From NCBI RefSeq assembly GCF_011603255.1, contig NZ_JAANCM010000008.1, positions 124,001-188,000 on the forward strand: a DNA stretch of 64,000 nucleotides, given 5' to 3'. Below are positions 44,088 to 53,794 of the stretch, one piece after another. Below the pieces are notes generated by a model. It did not search any database. It had not been told where the DNA came from and saw nothing but the letters and a program-made list of their open reading frames with translations. Both the position numbers and the translations under genes were made by a program. The stretch is from Ferranicluibacter rubi. GTDB taxonomy: Bacteria; Pseudomonadota; Alphaproteobacteria; Rhizobiales; Rhizobiaceae. Every line of letters begins with the position of its first letter. Within the stretch, counting starts at the first letter, position 1.

Positions 44088-45043
44088 TGAAGGCGCTTCT
44101 GCGAACACTGCACGGACTTTGGCGCGATACGGGCTTTGCGCTCGTGCTCCTCGTCATACTGCTCCTCGTCAACCTCATCCTCAACCCGGCACGCTTTCAC
44201 CCGGCAGCCTGGGGCTCGCTCATCGGGCTTGCAGCACCGCTCATCGGCGCGGCGGTGGCCTCTGCGCCTGTCATTCTCGGGGGACGCGGCGGTATCGATA
44301 TCTCGGTCGGGCCGCTGATGGGCTTCGTCAATGCGATCGTCATCCAGCTTCTGTTTCTGAAAGCCGGCATCTCGTCGCCGTTTGTCATCATTCCCGCAGC
44401 CCTGCTGATCGGCGCTGCCATCGGCGCCATCAACGGGGCGCTGACGACACTGGTGCGAATCCAGCCGATCGTGGCGACGCTCGGGACCTATCTCGTCCTC
44501 ACCGGTGTGACGCTGACCATCCTGCCCGCGCCGATCGGGCCGGCGCCGGGCTGGCTGAAGGCGCTGGCAGGCCCCTGGTCGGCCCTACCGCTGATCGCGC
44601 TCTTCGCCGCCTGGTGGACCATCCGCCGGCTGCCCTATTACGACCAGTTGATGGCGATCGGCAGCGACGACCGCGCGGCCTATACAGCCGGCGTCGATGT
44701 CACCCGCGTCCGCTTCATCGCCTATGTCATCACGGGCGTGTTCGCCGCCGTCGCGGGACTGATGTTGACGGCCCTGATCGGCTCGGCCGACCCGAATATC
44801 GGGCAGGCCTATACGCTGATCTCGATTGCGGCCGTCGCGCTTGGCGGCGTTAGCCTTGCCGGCGGTCGAGGCGGGCTCATCGGCGCCTCTATCGGCGCGA
44901 TCGATATCTTCCTGCTGCAAAGCGTGCTCACCGCCTTCAACGTTTCCACCTACGTTCTGCAAATCGCCTATGGCGCCATTCTCGTTGCCGCCGTCATTCT
45001 GACGGCCGTGCAGGAGCGGGCGGCCCGCGGCCGGGAGGTCTGA
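44084..45043 (+). CDS. Ribose-type ABC importer permease 1
   Basis: A 319-residue membrane protein of the BPD_transp_2/RbsC family with about eight to ten helices. Conserved parts are GGRGGIDISVGPLMGFVNAI, IGAAIGAINGALTTLVRIQP and a late AVALGGVSLAGGRGGLIGAS. It would form the channel with permease 2. Its start overlaps the second ATPase gene, and 1 bp separates it from the next. Confidence 0.92.
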   Translation: MMKALLRTLHGLWRDTGFALVLLVILLLVNLILNPARFHPAAWGSLIGLAAPLIGAAVASAPVILGGRGGIDISVGPLMGFVNAIVIQLLFLKAGISSPFVIIPAALLIGAAIGAINGALTTLVRIQPIVATLGTYLVLTGVTLTILPAPIGPAPGWLKALAGPWSALPLIALFAAWWTIRRLPYYDQLMAIGSDDRAAYTAGVDVTRVRFIAYVITGVFAAVAGLMLTALIGSADPNIGQAYTLISIAAVALGGVSLAGGRGGLIGASIGAIDIFLLQSVLTAFNVSTYVLQIAYGAILVAAVILTAVQERAARGREV

Positions 45044-45044
45044 C

Positions 45045-46064
45045 ATGGCTGCCATCGAAACAGGTCGCACCGAACAGGCAAGGCCCGGCCTCGCCCTGCG
45101 CATCCGCTCGGGCCTCGCCGGCACGAACGGCCGAATCCTTATGGCGTTCCTCATCGCGGGCGTGCTGCATCTGGTCGGCACGCTCGTCATTCCGGGCTAT
45201 TCCTCGCCGTTCGCCATCCGCGCTCTGCTGGTCATCGCAGCTCTCCTTGCCGTTGCCTCCATCGGGCAGACGCTCGTCGTCATCCTCGGCGGGATCGATC
45301 TGTCCATCCCCTTCATCATCGGCTTTGCCAATGTGGTTGCCGCGCAACTCTATGGCGACAAGTGGAATTTCGCGCTCGTCTGCCTGTTCGTCATCGTGGT
45401 CGCGATGCTCATCGGCGCGCTGAACGGCTACATCTCGCGGCGGCTCGACATCCATCCGCTGATCGTCACCCTGGGGATCGGCATGATCGTGCAGGGGTCC
45501 GTCCTGCTCTGGACGAAGGGGTTCCCGTCCGGGTCAGCGCCGCCCTACGTTTCCGCCTTCGTTTCCATCGGCGGCTCCGCGGGCCCGCTGCCCTTTCCCT
45601 GGGTGGTGCCGGCACTCGCGGTGCTTGCAACGCTCATCGTGCTCGTTCTCGCCCGCACACCCTATGGCCGGCGGCTTTATGCGCTCGGCAGCAATCCCGG
45701 CGCTGCCACCCTCGCGCTGATCGACCCCGTGCGCATGTGGATGCTGACCTTCTCGCTCAGCGCCATGTTTGCCGCCGTCACGGGCATCCTGCTTCTCGGT
45801 TTCACCGGTTCGGCCTATGGCGATGTCGGCCAGCCCTACCTGTTCCAGACGATTGCCGCGGTCGTGGTCGGTGGCGCGGCGCTGGTCGGCGGACGCGGCA
45901 GCTATCTCGGCACGATCGCCGGCGTGCTGGTTCTCACCGAGATCAACACGCTGCTGATCGGCCTTGGCTTCCAGCCCGCCGCCGTTCAGGCGTCGCTCGG
46001 CGCCGTCATTATCCTGCTCGTCTCGATCTATGGCCGGGAGCGGCATGTCAGCATGACGATCTGA
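45045..46064 (+). CDS. Ribose-type ABC importer permease 2
   Basis: A 339-residue RbsC-family membrane protein. GGIDLSIPFIIGFANVVAAQ, LNGYISRRLDIHPLIVTLG and AAVVVGGAALVGGRGSYLGT are the family blocks. The N-terminus is a basic cytoplasmic stretch. Many RbsC systems use one permease as a homodimer; here two distinct permeases match the split ATPase, giving a fully heteromeric importer. It ends the operon 38420-46064; the stop is 9 bp from that of the converging amidohydrolase. Confidence 0.92.
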   Translation: MAAIETGRTEQARPGLALRIRSGLAGTNGRILMAFLIAGVLHLVGTLVIPGYSSPFAIRALLVIAALLAVASIGQTLVVILGGIDLSIPFIIGFANVVAAQLYGDKWNFALVCLFVIVVAMLIGALNGYISRRLDIHPLIVTLGIGMIVQGSVLLWTKGFPSGSAPPYVSAFVSIGGSAGPLPFPWVVPALAVLATLIVLVLARTPYGRRLYALGSNPGAATLALIDPVRMWMLTFSLSAMFAAVTGILLLGFTGSAYGDVGQPYLFQTIAAVVVGGAALVGGRGSYLGTIAGVLVLTEINTLLIGLGFQPAAVQASLGAVIILLVSIYGRERHVSMTI

Positions 46065-46073
46065 GGCGATCCC

Positions 46074-46928
46074 TCAGGTTCCAATGGGAAGATCGAGGCT
46101 CCAGAGCTTCAGCGCATTACCGGCCAGCAGCGCATGGCGCTCGGTGTCGCTGCTGCCTGCGAGCAGCGCATGCGTGGCCGCGACCCAGGTCGAGAGGCTG
46201 CCGGCGAGCGTGCAGACGGGCCAGTCGCTGCCCCACACCACCCTGTCCCATCCAAATTGCAGGATGGCGGTTTCCGCATAGGGGCGGATCGTGTCCACGC
46301 TCCAGCTGTCGGGATCGGTATAGGCGACGAGCCCGGACATCTTGCAGACGACATTCGGCCGGCGTGCGACATCCTTCAGTTCGTCCCGCCAGAGCGAGAT
46401 GTCGCCCGCCTTGATATCGGGAACGCCGCAATGGTCGAGGATGAAGGTCACATCGGGTGCGAGGTCGGCAAGTGCCGCCGCGTGGCCCAGCTGGCGCGGC
46501 AGCACGCAGAGATCGAAGGTGAGGCCGGTGCCCCCGATACGCTTGATGTTGTCGCGAAAGACCGCGCTTTCCGACAGCGCGTCCGGCATGACGTGGAGGA
46601 CACGACGAAAACCCTTGACCAGTGGGTTCTCGCGCTGACGCTCCAGCATGGCGGGGAAGCTCTCGTCTTCCGGCCGGCAGGCGGAAATGGCACCGACGAC
46701 AAGGCTCTCGGGGAGCGCTGCTAGCTGCCCCACATGCTGCGTTTCTGCCTCGATCTCCTCGGCCGCGACATCGACCTCCATATGCAGGCTTGCGGCAATG
46801 CCGCAGCGCAGGGCCTCCTGGCGATAGGTCTCGTAGAGGTAATCCCGGTCGAGCGCCGGAACCGTGGACAGCCATGGGTAGGTGAGGGCTGTCCTGTCGA
46901 TCAGGTGAAGATGGGTGTCGATAATCAT
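46074..46928 (-). CDS. Amidohydrolase-family lactonase (L-fuconolactonase-like)
   Basis: A 284-residue TIM-barrel hydrolase of the amidohydrolase-2 group. The metal-binding HxH is His5/His7 in MIIDTHLHLIDR; later FILDHCGVPD and VVWGSDWPVCTLAG carry further His and Asp ligands. Family members with this length include L-fuconolactonase and L-rhamnonolactonase. The start at 46928 with GGGAGGAGCC is preferred over a longer frame. It is transcribed away from the island's other enzymes but fits as the lactone-opening step. Confidence 0.85.
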   Translation of the reverse strand: MIIDTHLHLIDRTALTYPWLSTVPALDRDYLYETYRQEALRCGIAASLHMEVDVAAEEIEAETQHVGQLAALPESLVVGAISACRPEDESFPAMLERQRENPLVKGFRRVLHVMPDALSESAVFRDNIKRIGGTGLTFDLCVLPRQLGHAAALADLAPDVTFILDHCGVPDIKAGDISLWRDELKDVARRPNVVCKMSGLVAYTDPDSWSVDTIRPYAETAILQFGWDRVVWGSDWPVCTLAGSLSTWVAATHALLAGSSDTERHALLAGNALKLWSLDLPIGT

Positions 46929-47023
46929 AGAGGCTCCTCCCGCGTCATGCGCCGGCCGGAACACTCTCACAGGGGAGCAGAGGTTTCAAATAAGAATGTG
47001 TCTGCTTGGGGCCGTAAGGCACC

Positions 47024-47821
47024 TCACGTCTCCACTGGCACCTCGTGCTGGACGTCCGAGCCGGCGAGAAGCGAAAGCTGCTCGGCGGTCTTCTGCAGAA
47101 GAGAGATCGTCGTTGAGATATCGGGCGCCGACGGTGCGTTGACGAGGCTGATATACGGCACGGTGAGCGCCGCAATGCCGCGACGGTCCGGGCCGAGAAT
47201 GGGGGCCGAGAGGTTGAACACGCCGGCCGTCTGGGCGCTCGCCATCATCTCGTAGCCGCGCGCGCGGATCTCGTCGAGGCGCGCGTAGAACTCCGGCGTC
47301 AGCTCGATGTCCTTCCGGCTCTTGACGTGTTCCGAGATCATCATCTCCCGCTCCTCGGGCGGGCGGAAGGCGAGGAGGACGTGGCCGGAGCCGGTGTCGA
47401 ACAGGCTGATATGCGAGCCGACGCGGATGGAAATGCCCCAGTAATCCGGTGCTTCCTGCTGCGCGATGACGACGGCGGAGCCGCGGTCGAACACGGCAAG
47501 CTGGTTGGCCTGCCGCGTCCGCTGCGCAAGGTCGCGCATCAGCGGCGTCGCATAGGCCGCCAGACGGCGTGTCGGCGCGTGCAGCTGCGCGAGGCCGAAG
47601 AGCTTGAGCGTCAGCGAATAACGGTCGCCATCGATGCGGGTGATGTAGCCGCGCCGCACGAGGCGGTCGAGCATCCGGTAGAACTCGTTCGGGCTGCGAT
47701 TGAGCTTCTTAGAAATCTCCGCCTGCGTCAGCCCGCCATCCACACCGGCCAAAAGCTCCAGAATATCGAGCCCCTTGTCCAGCGCCGGTGCGCGGTAGCG
47801 ATCGTCTTCTCCGTCCGACAT
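47024..47821 (-). CDS. IclR-family transcriptional regulator
   Basis: A 265-residue regulator. The winged helix-turn-helix (about residues 12-75) includes ALDKGLDILELLAGVDGGLT and EISKKLNRSPNEFYRMLDRL. The C-terminal effector domain has the GSGHVLLAF and ARGYEMMASAQTAGVFNLSA segments typical of IclR proteins, which bind small acids. The start at 47821 has AGGGGATTC upstream; the open frame runs far beyond but only as a shadow of the divergent gene. A near-palindrome lies 25 bp before its start and recurs upstream of the ABC and TRAP operons. Confidence 0.9.
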   Translation of the reverse strand: MSDGEDDRYRAPALDKGLDILELLAGVDGGLTQAEISKKLNRSPNEFYRMLDRLVRRGYITRIDGDRYSLTLKLFGLAQLHAPTRRLAAYATPLMRDLAQRTRQANQLAVFDRGSAVVIAQQEAPDYWGISIRVGSHISLFDTGSGHVLLAFRPPEEREMMISEHVKSRKDIELTPEFYARLDEIRARGYEMMASAQTAGVFNLSAPILGPDRRGIAALTVPYISLVNAPSAPDISTTISLLQKTAEQLSLLAGSDVQHEVPVET

Positions 47822-47845
47822 GCGGAATCCCCTGTGAATACGCAT

Positions 47846-47859
47846 TTCCATATACGAAG
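47846..47859 (-). promoter_or_regulatory. Candidate IclR operator, site C
   Basis: On the minus strand it reads CTTCGTATATGGAA, matching 11 of 14 positions of the site before the TRAP operon. It lies 25 bp upstream of the IclR start, which suits autoregulation. Confidence 0.5.
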
Positions 47860-47889
47860 AACGATGGACCGACAAAGCAAAGTTGTCGC

Positions 47890-47924
47890 TTGACGATGCC
47901 TGAAAATGTTGTTTGTATATGAAT
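47890..47924 (+). promoter_or_regulatory. Promoter and candidate IclR operator (site B) of the ABC operon
   Basis: TTGACG at 47890-47895 is a good -35 box; TTGTAT (17-bp spacing) or TGTATA (18-bp spacing) could be the -10. The motif GTTTGTATATGAAT at 47911-47924 overlaps the -10 and matches 12 of 14 positions of the site at 58420-58433. This arrangement suits repression by the IclR protein. Confidence 0.55.
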
Positions 47925-47986
47925 GAGTTTCTCGCAGATGAGAGACCGTGCTCCCGAGGAGGAGTGCACTCGGAGGAGGGAATCTG

Positions 47987-49306
<1,320 letters not shown>

Positions 49307-49319
49307 CGCCATCTCCGTT

Positions 49320-49347
49320 TTCGCCCGCAGCTCAGGCTGCGGGCGAA
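49320..49347 (+). terminator. Perfect 12-bp hairpin between binding-protein and permease genes
   Basis: TTCGCCCGCAGC and GCTGCGGGCGAA pair perfectly around a TCAG loop in the 156-bp gap. There is no T-run, so it more likely stabilises the upstream message or partly ends transcription, giving excess binding protein. Confidence 0.5.
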
Positions 49348-49462
49348 GCCCGGCGGCGCCGTTCGTCGCCATTTCATACCGTCTTCGGGCTCATACGGCC
49401 TTCGGGGGCCCCCGTTCTCGATCGGCCAAGCGCATCTGTCGCCGGCCGTCAGGTGCCACAGC

Positions 49463-50356
49463 ATGTTTCGAAAAATCTCAACACCGGTTCTCCTGCTGCT
49501 GCCGGCCTTCGTCGTGCTCGCGGCCGTCGTGCTGCTGCCGCTGCTTCTGTCGCTTTATTCGAGCTTCACGCCGTTTCGACTGACACGCCCGGCCACGCTC
49601 TGGGTCTGGGCCGGCTTTCGCAATTATGAGCGCATCCTGTCGGACGGGGTGTTCTGGGCGGCATTCGTGCGCACGATCGTCCTGCTCACCATCGCGCTCA
49701 ATCTGGAAATGCTGCTTGGCCTCGGCCTGGCGCTGCTCGTCAACAAGGCGACGCGGGGCAAGCGCATACTGCGCACGATCATGATGTTTCCGATGATGTT
49801 TTCCCCGGTGCTGGTCGGCTTCCAATTCAAGTTCATGTTCAACGACAATGTCGGCCTCGTAAACAATGCGTTGCAGTCGCTCGGCCTGACGGATCAGGCG
49901 ATCCCGTGGCTGATCGATGGCAACCTCGCGCTGTTCGCCATCGTCGTTGCCGAAGTCTGGTCCTCCACCTCCGTCTTCGCCATCCTCATTCTCGCAGGGC
50001 TTCTCGCCATGCCGCAGGAGCCGGTGGAAGCGGCGAAGGTCGATGGCTGCACGGCCTGGCAGACCTTCCGTTACGTCACGCTGCCCTTCGTCATGCCGTT
50101 CGCCTACATCGCCATGACCATTCGCTCGCTCGACATTGCGCGCGCCTACGACATCGTCAAGATCATGACGGATGGCGGACCGGCGCGACGCACCGAGCTG
50201 ATCTGGACGCTTGTCGGCCGCACCGCTTATTCGGATGCGCAGATGGGCCTTGCCAACGCCATGGCCTACGTCTCGATCCTCCTGTCGATCCTGTTCACCG
50301 TCTATTTCTTCCGGAAGCTTGCTGCGGCCCGGACCCAGATCGGAGCGGAGTGGTAA
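49463..50356 (+). CDS. CUT1 sugar ABC permease (MalF-like)
   Basis: A 297-residue inner-membrane permease with six helices. The cytoplasmic EAA loop reads EPVEAAKVDGCTAWQTFRYV, followed by TLPFVMPFAYIA. It forms the channel with the MalG-like partner; 1 bp separates the genes. Confidence 0.92.
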   Translation: MFRKISTPVLLLLPAFVVLAAVVLLPLLLSLYSSFTPFRLTRPATLWVWAGFRNYERILSDGVFWAAFVRTIVLLTIALNLEMLLGLGLALLVNKATRGKRILRTIMMFPMMFSPVLVGFQFKFMFNDNVGLVNNALQSLGLTDQAIPWLIDGNLALFAIVVAEVWSSTSVFAILILAGLLAMPQEPVEAAKVDGCTAWQTFRYVTLPFVMPFAYIAMTIRSLDIARAYDIVKIMTDGGPARRTELIWTLVGRTAYSDAQMGLANAMAYVSILLSILFTVYFFRKLAAARTQIGAEW

Positions 50357-50357
50357 G

Positions 50358-51224
50358 ATGGACCGTAACTCCAAACAGCGCCTCAAGCGCCGCGTTCTGC
50401 ACGTCGCCTATCTGATCGGGCTCTTCCTCGCGATGCTCGTCATCTGCCTGCCGGGTCTCTGGATCGTGCTCAGTTCGCTGCGGCCGACGGTCGAGATCAT
50501 GGCGAAACCGCCGGTGTGGATCCCGCAGGAAATCACGCTCGATGCGTATCGTGCCATGTTCGGTGGCGTGGGGCAGGGCGGCATTCCGATCTGGGACTAT
50601 TTCCGCAACTCGCTCATCGTGTCGATCACCTCCACCGTCATCGCGCTCGCCATCGGCATGTCCGGCGGCTACGCCTTCGCGCGCTTCCGCTTTCGCGGCA
50701 AGTCCGGCACGTTTCTCGGCCTGATGCTGACCCGCTCGGTCCCCGGCATCGCCCTGTCGCTGCCGCTCTTCATCGTCTATTCCCGCGTCGGCATCATCGA
50801 CACACACTTCGGGCTCATCCTCACCTATGTCGCGCTGAATGTACCGTTCACGATCTGGCTGATCGACGGGTTCTTCCGGCAGGTGCCGCGCGATCTGGCG
50901 GAAGCGGCCCAGATCGACGGCTGCACGCGGTGGCAGGCCTTCTGGCAGGTGGAGTTTCCGCTCGCCGGCCCCGGCATCGCCTCCGCCGGCATCTTCTCGT
51001 TTCTCACCTGCTGGAACGAATACGCGCTCGCCTCGCAGCTGACGCGGTCGGTCAATTCCAAGACGCTTCCCGTGGGATTGCTCGATTACACCTCCGAATT
51101 CACCATCGACTGGCGCGGCATGTGTGCGCTGGCGGTGATCATGATCCTCCCGGCGCTGGCTCTGACCTTCGCCATTCAAAAGCACCTTGTGTCAGGTCTG
51201 ACATTCGGCGCTGTCAAAGGCTGA
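50358..51224 (+). CDS. CUT1 sugar ABC permease (MalG-like)
   Basis: A 288-residue permease. The first helix is LIGLFLAMLVICLPGLWIVL and the EAA loop reads DLAEAAQIDGCTRWQAFWQV before EFPLAGPGIASAG. The extension IPIWDYFRNSLIV is typical of the MalG half. The start at 50358 (TAAGATGG context) follows the stop of the first permease directly; a longer frame overlapping that gene is not supported. Confidence 0.92.
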   Translation: MDRNSKQRLKRRVLHVAYLIGLFLAMLVICLPGLWIVLSSLRPTVEIMAKPPVWIPQEITLDAYRAMFGGVGQGGIPIWDYFRNSLIVSITSTVIALAIGMSGGYAFARFRFRGKSGTFLGLMLTRSVPGIALSLPLFIVYSRVGIIDTHFGLILTYVALNVPFTIWLIDGFFRQVPRDLAEAAQIDGCTRWQAFWQVEFPLAGPGIASAGIFSFLTCWNEYALASQLTRSVNSKTLPVGLLDYTSEFTIDWRGMCALAVIMILPALALTFAIQKHLVSGLTFGAVKG

Positions 51225-51228
51225 TTGC

Positions 51229-52338
51229 ATGGCTCAGGTCTCTCTCAAGAAACTGGTCAAATCCTACGGCGCCCTGCAGGTCGTCCACGGCATCGATCTC
51301 GATGTTGCGGACGGCGAGTTCGTCGCGCTCGTCGGCCCCTCCGGCTGCGGCAAGTCGACGACGCTGCGCATGATCGCGGGCCTCGAAAGCGTGTCGGACG
51401 GTGCTGTCGAGATCGGGGGCATCGTCGTCAACGACCTGCCGCCGCGCGACCGCAACATCTCGATGGTGTTCCAGTCCTATGCGCTCTACCCGCATATGAC
51501 GGTGCGCGAGAACATGGGCTTTTCGCTCAAGATCGCCAAGCAGCCGCAGAGCGAGATCGACCGGCAGGTCAACGAGGCCGCTGCGATTCTCGGTCTGGAC
51601 GCGCTGATGGAGCGGCGGCCGGCACAGCTTTCCGGTGGCCAGCGTCAGCGCGTCGCCATGGGTCGCGCCATCGTCCGGCATCCCGAAGTCTTCCTGTTCG
51701 ACGAGCCGCTTTCCAACCTCGACGCCAAGCTGCGCACGCAGATGCGCACCGAAATCAAGAAGCTGCATGCCAAGGTACAGTCCACCGTCATCTATGTGAC
51801 GCACGATCAGGTGGAGGCGATGACGCTCGCCGACCGGATCGTCATCATGCGCGACGGCTACATCGAGCAGGTCGGGACGCCCGACGAAGTGTTCAAGCGA
51901 CCGGCCAGCCGCTTCGTCGCCGGCTTCATCGGCTCGCCGCCGATGAACATGGAGGAGGCGCGTGTCGCGTCCGGCCAGCTCGTCTTCGCAAACGGTGATA
52001 GCCTTCCGCTTCCGCGCCAGTTTGCGGACCGGGTGACGGAGGGCGAAAAGGTGGTCTTCGGCCTGCGCCCGGACGATATTTTCCCGAGCGGTCATGGCCT
52101 GAGTTCCGGAAGCGACGGCACTGTCCATGAGGTGACCCTGCCGGTCTCGATCACCGAGCCGCTCGGCAACGAAACGCTCGTCTTCGTGGAGTTCGCGGGA
52201 CGCGAATGGGTGTCGCGCATGCTCAATCCCCGGACGCTCAAATCCGGCGAACGGATCGCCATGAGCTTCGATTTCTCGCAGGCGCATATGTTCTCGGCCG
52301 AGACCGGGCGCAGCCTGGCCGCAGCCCGGGAGATCTGA
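51229..52338 (+). CDS. CUT1 sugar ABC ATPase (UgpC/MalK-like)
   Basis: A 369-residue ATPase. Walker A is GPSGCGKST (about 37-45), signature LSGGQRQRVAMGRAIV (about 134-149), Walker B VFLFDEPLSNLDAKLR, H-loop VTHDQVEAMTLADRIV. The C-terminal 130 residues form the TOBE regulatory domain (GLRPDDIFPSG). It powers the two permeases upstream and lies 4 bp behind them; the dehydratase gene follows after 1 bp. Confidence 0.94.
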   Translation: MAQVSLKKLVKSYGALQVVHGIDLDVADGEFVALVGPSGCGKSTTLRMIAGLESVSDGAVEIGGIVVNDLPPRDRNISMVFQSYALYPHMTVRENMGFSLKIAKQPQSEIDRQVNEAAAILGLDALMERRPAQLSGGQRQRVAMGRAIVRHPEVFLFDEPLSNLDAKLRTQMRTEIKKLHAKVQSTVIYVTHDQVEAMTLADRIVIMRDGYIEQVGTPDEVFKRPASRFVAGFIGSPPMNMEEARVASGQLVFANGDSLPLPRQFADRVTEGEKVVFGLRPDDIFPSGHGLSSGSDGTVHEVTLPVSITEPLGNETLVFVEFAGREWVSRMLNPRTLKSGERIAMSFDFSQAHMFSAETGRSLAAAREI

Positions 52339-52339
52339 C

Positions 52340-53455
52340 ATGGCCCGGATCGAGCGGATCGAACTGCGCATGGTGGACCTGAAGCCGAAGGTGAAGCGGA
52401 CGGATGCGATCCAGAGCTTTGTCAGCCAGGAAACACCCATCGTCACCATCACCGACAGCGATGGCGCGACCGGCACCGGCTATTCCTACACGATCGGCAC
52501 CGGTGGCTCCTCCGTCATGCGGCTGCTGGCCGATCATCTTGCACCGGTTCTCATCGGCGAGGACGCGGACCGGATCGAGGCGATCTGGCACAAACTCGAA
52601 TTCCACACCCACGCCACCACCATCGGCGCCATCAGCGCGCTGGCGCTGGCAGCGATCGATACCGCGCTTTGGGATCTGCGCGCGCGCAAGCAGAACCTGC
52701 CCCTCTGGAAGCTTGCCGGCGGCGCACGCGAAAGCTGCCCACTCTACACCACCGAAGGCGGCTGGCTGCATATCGAGGCTGGCGCGCTCGTGGACGATGC
52801 GCTGCAGGCGAAGGAAAAGGGCTTTGCCGGCTCGAAGGTGAAGATCGGCAAGCCGCATGGTTCCGAGGACGTCGCCCGCCTTTCGGCAATGCGCAAGGCA
52901 CTTGGCGATGGCTTCGAGATCATGACGGACTGCAATCAGGGCTTTACGGTAGATGAAGCCATACGGCGTGCCGAGCGGCTCAGGGAGCTCGACCTTGCCT
53001 GGATCGAGGAACCGCTGCCGGCCGACGATCTCGACGGGCATATCCGCCTGACGCGCTCGACGGCGACGCCGATCGCGGTCGGCGAATCCATCTATTCCAT
53101 CCGCCATTTCCGCGAATATATGCAGAAGGGCGCCTGCTCGATCGTGCAGGTGGATGTCGCCCGCATCGGTGGCATCACGCCGTGGCTGAAGGTCGCGCAT
53201 GCCGCCGAGGCCTTCGACATCCCGGTCTGCCCGCACTTCCTGATGGAGCTGCATGTCAGCCTCGTCTGCGCCGTGCCGAACGGGCGCTATGTCGAGTACA
53301 TCCCGCAGCTCGACGACCTGACGACCAAGGGCATGGAGATCCGTGACGGCCGAGCGATGGCGCCAAGCGAGCCGGGCCTCGGCATCGCCTGGGACTGGGA
53401 GGCGGTCAAGGCGCAGAGCGTTTCCGAGTTCACGCGCGATATCACGGCGCAATAG
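52340..53455 (+). CDS. Enolase-superfamily acid-sugar dehydratase (mandelate racemase subgroup)
   Basis: A 371-residue enzyme. The KxK motif is Lys166-Val-Lys168; metal ligands are Asp197 (MTDCNQGF), Glu223 (WIEEPLP) and Glu249 (AVGESIYS); the Asp272/His299 pair (VDVARIGG, CPHFLMELH) is the base dyad of the mandelate racemase subgroup. It would abstract the proton next to the carboxylate of an acid sugar and dehydrate or epimerise it. It is coupled to the transporter genes upstream and the mutarotase gene downstream. Its substrate must differ from that of the FucD-like enzyme at 57 kb or be an isomer of it. Confidence 0.88.
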   Translation: MARIERIELRMVDLKPKVKRTDAIQSFVSQETPIVTITDSDGATGTGYSYTIGTGGSSVMRLLADHLAPVLIGEDADRIEAIWHKLEFHTHATTIGAISALALAAIDTALWDLRARKQNLPLWKLAGGARESCPLYTTEGGWLHIEAGALVDDALQAKEKGFAGSKVKIGKPHGSEDVARLSAMRKALGDGFEIMTDCNQGFTVDEAIRRAERLRELDLAWIEEPLPADDLDGHIRLTRSTATPIAVGESIYSIRHFREYMQKGACSIVQVDVARIGGITPWLKVAHAAEAFDIPVCPHFLMELHVSLVCAVPNGRYVEYIPQLDDLTTKGMEIRDGRAMAPSEPGLGIAWDWEAVKAQSVSEFTRDITAQ

Positions 53456-53464
53456 GAGGTCGCG

Positions 53465-53794
53465 ATGCAACGGATGGGAATGGTCATCGGCCTGCAGCCG
53501 GACAAGGTCGCGGAATACAAGGCGCTGCATGCGGCGGTGTGGCCGGAGATCCTGGCGTTGATCTCGGCGTGCAATATTACTGAGTATACGATCTTCCTCA
53601 AGGAGCCGGAGAACCTGCTGTTCGGGACCTGGACCTATATCGGCAACGATTTCGCGGCGGATATGGCGAAGATGGCGGCCGACCCGCGCAATGGGGAATG
53701 GTGGGCCGTGTGCATGCCCTGCCAGAAGCCGCTCGAGACGCGGAAAGAAGGTGAGTGGTGGGCCATGATGGAGGAGGTTTTCCATCATGACTGA
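53465..53794 (+). CDS. L-rhamnose mutarotase-like protein
   Basis: A 109-residue protein of the RhaM (DUF718) family. GMVIGLQPDKVAEYKALHAA followed by VWPEIL and the C-terminal WWAVCMPCQKPL, EGEWWAMMEEVFH are the family blocks, including the conserved His and Trp residues. It interconverts alpha and beta anomers of a 6-deoxyhexose such as L-rhamnose or L-fucose. It overlaps the oxidoreductase gene by 8 bp. Its presence supports a deoxyhexose substrate for the island. Confidence 0.88.
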   Translation: MQRMGMVIGLQPDKVAEYKALHAAVWPEILALISACNITEYTIFLKEPENLLFGTWTYIGNDFAADMAKMAADPRNGEWWAVCMPCQKPLETRKEGEWWAMMEEVFHHD

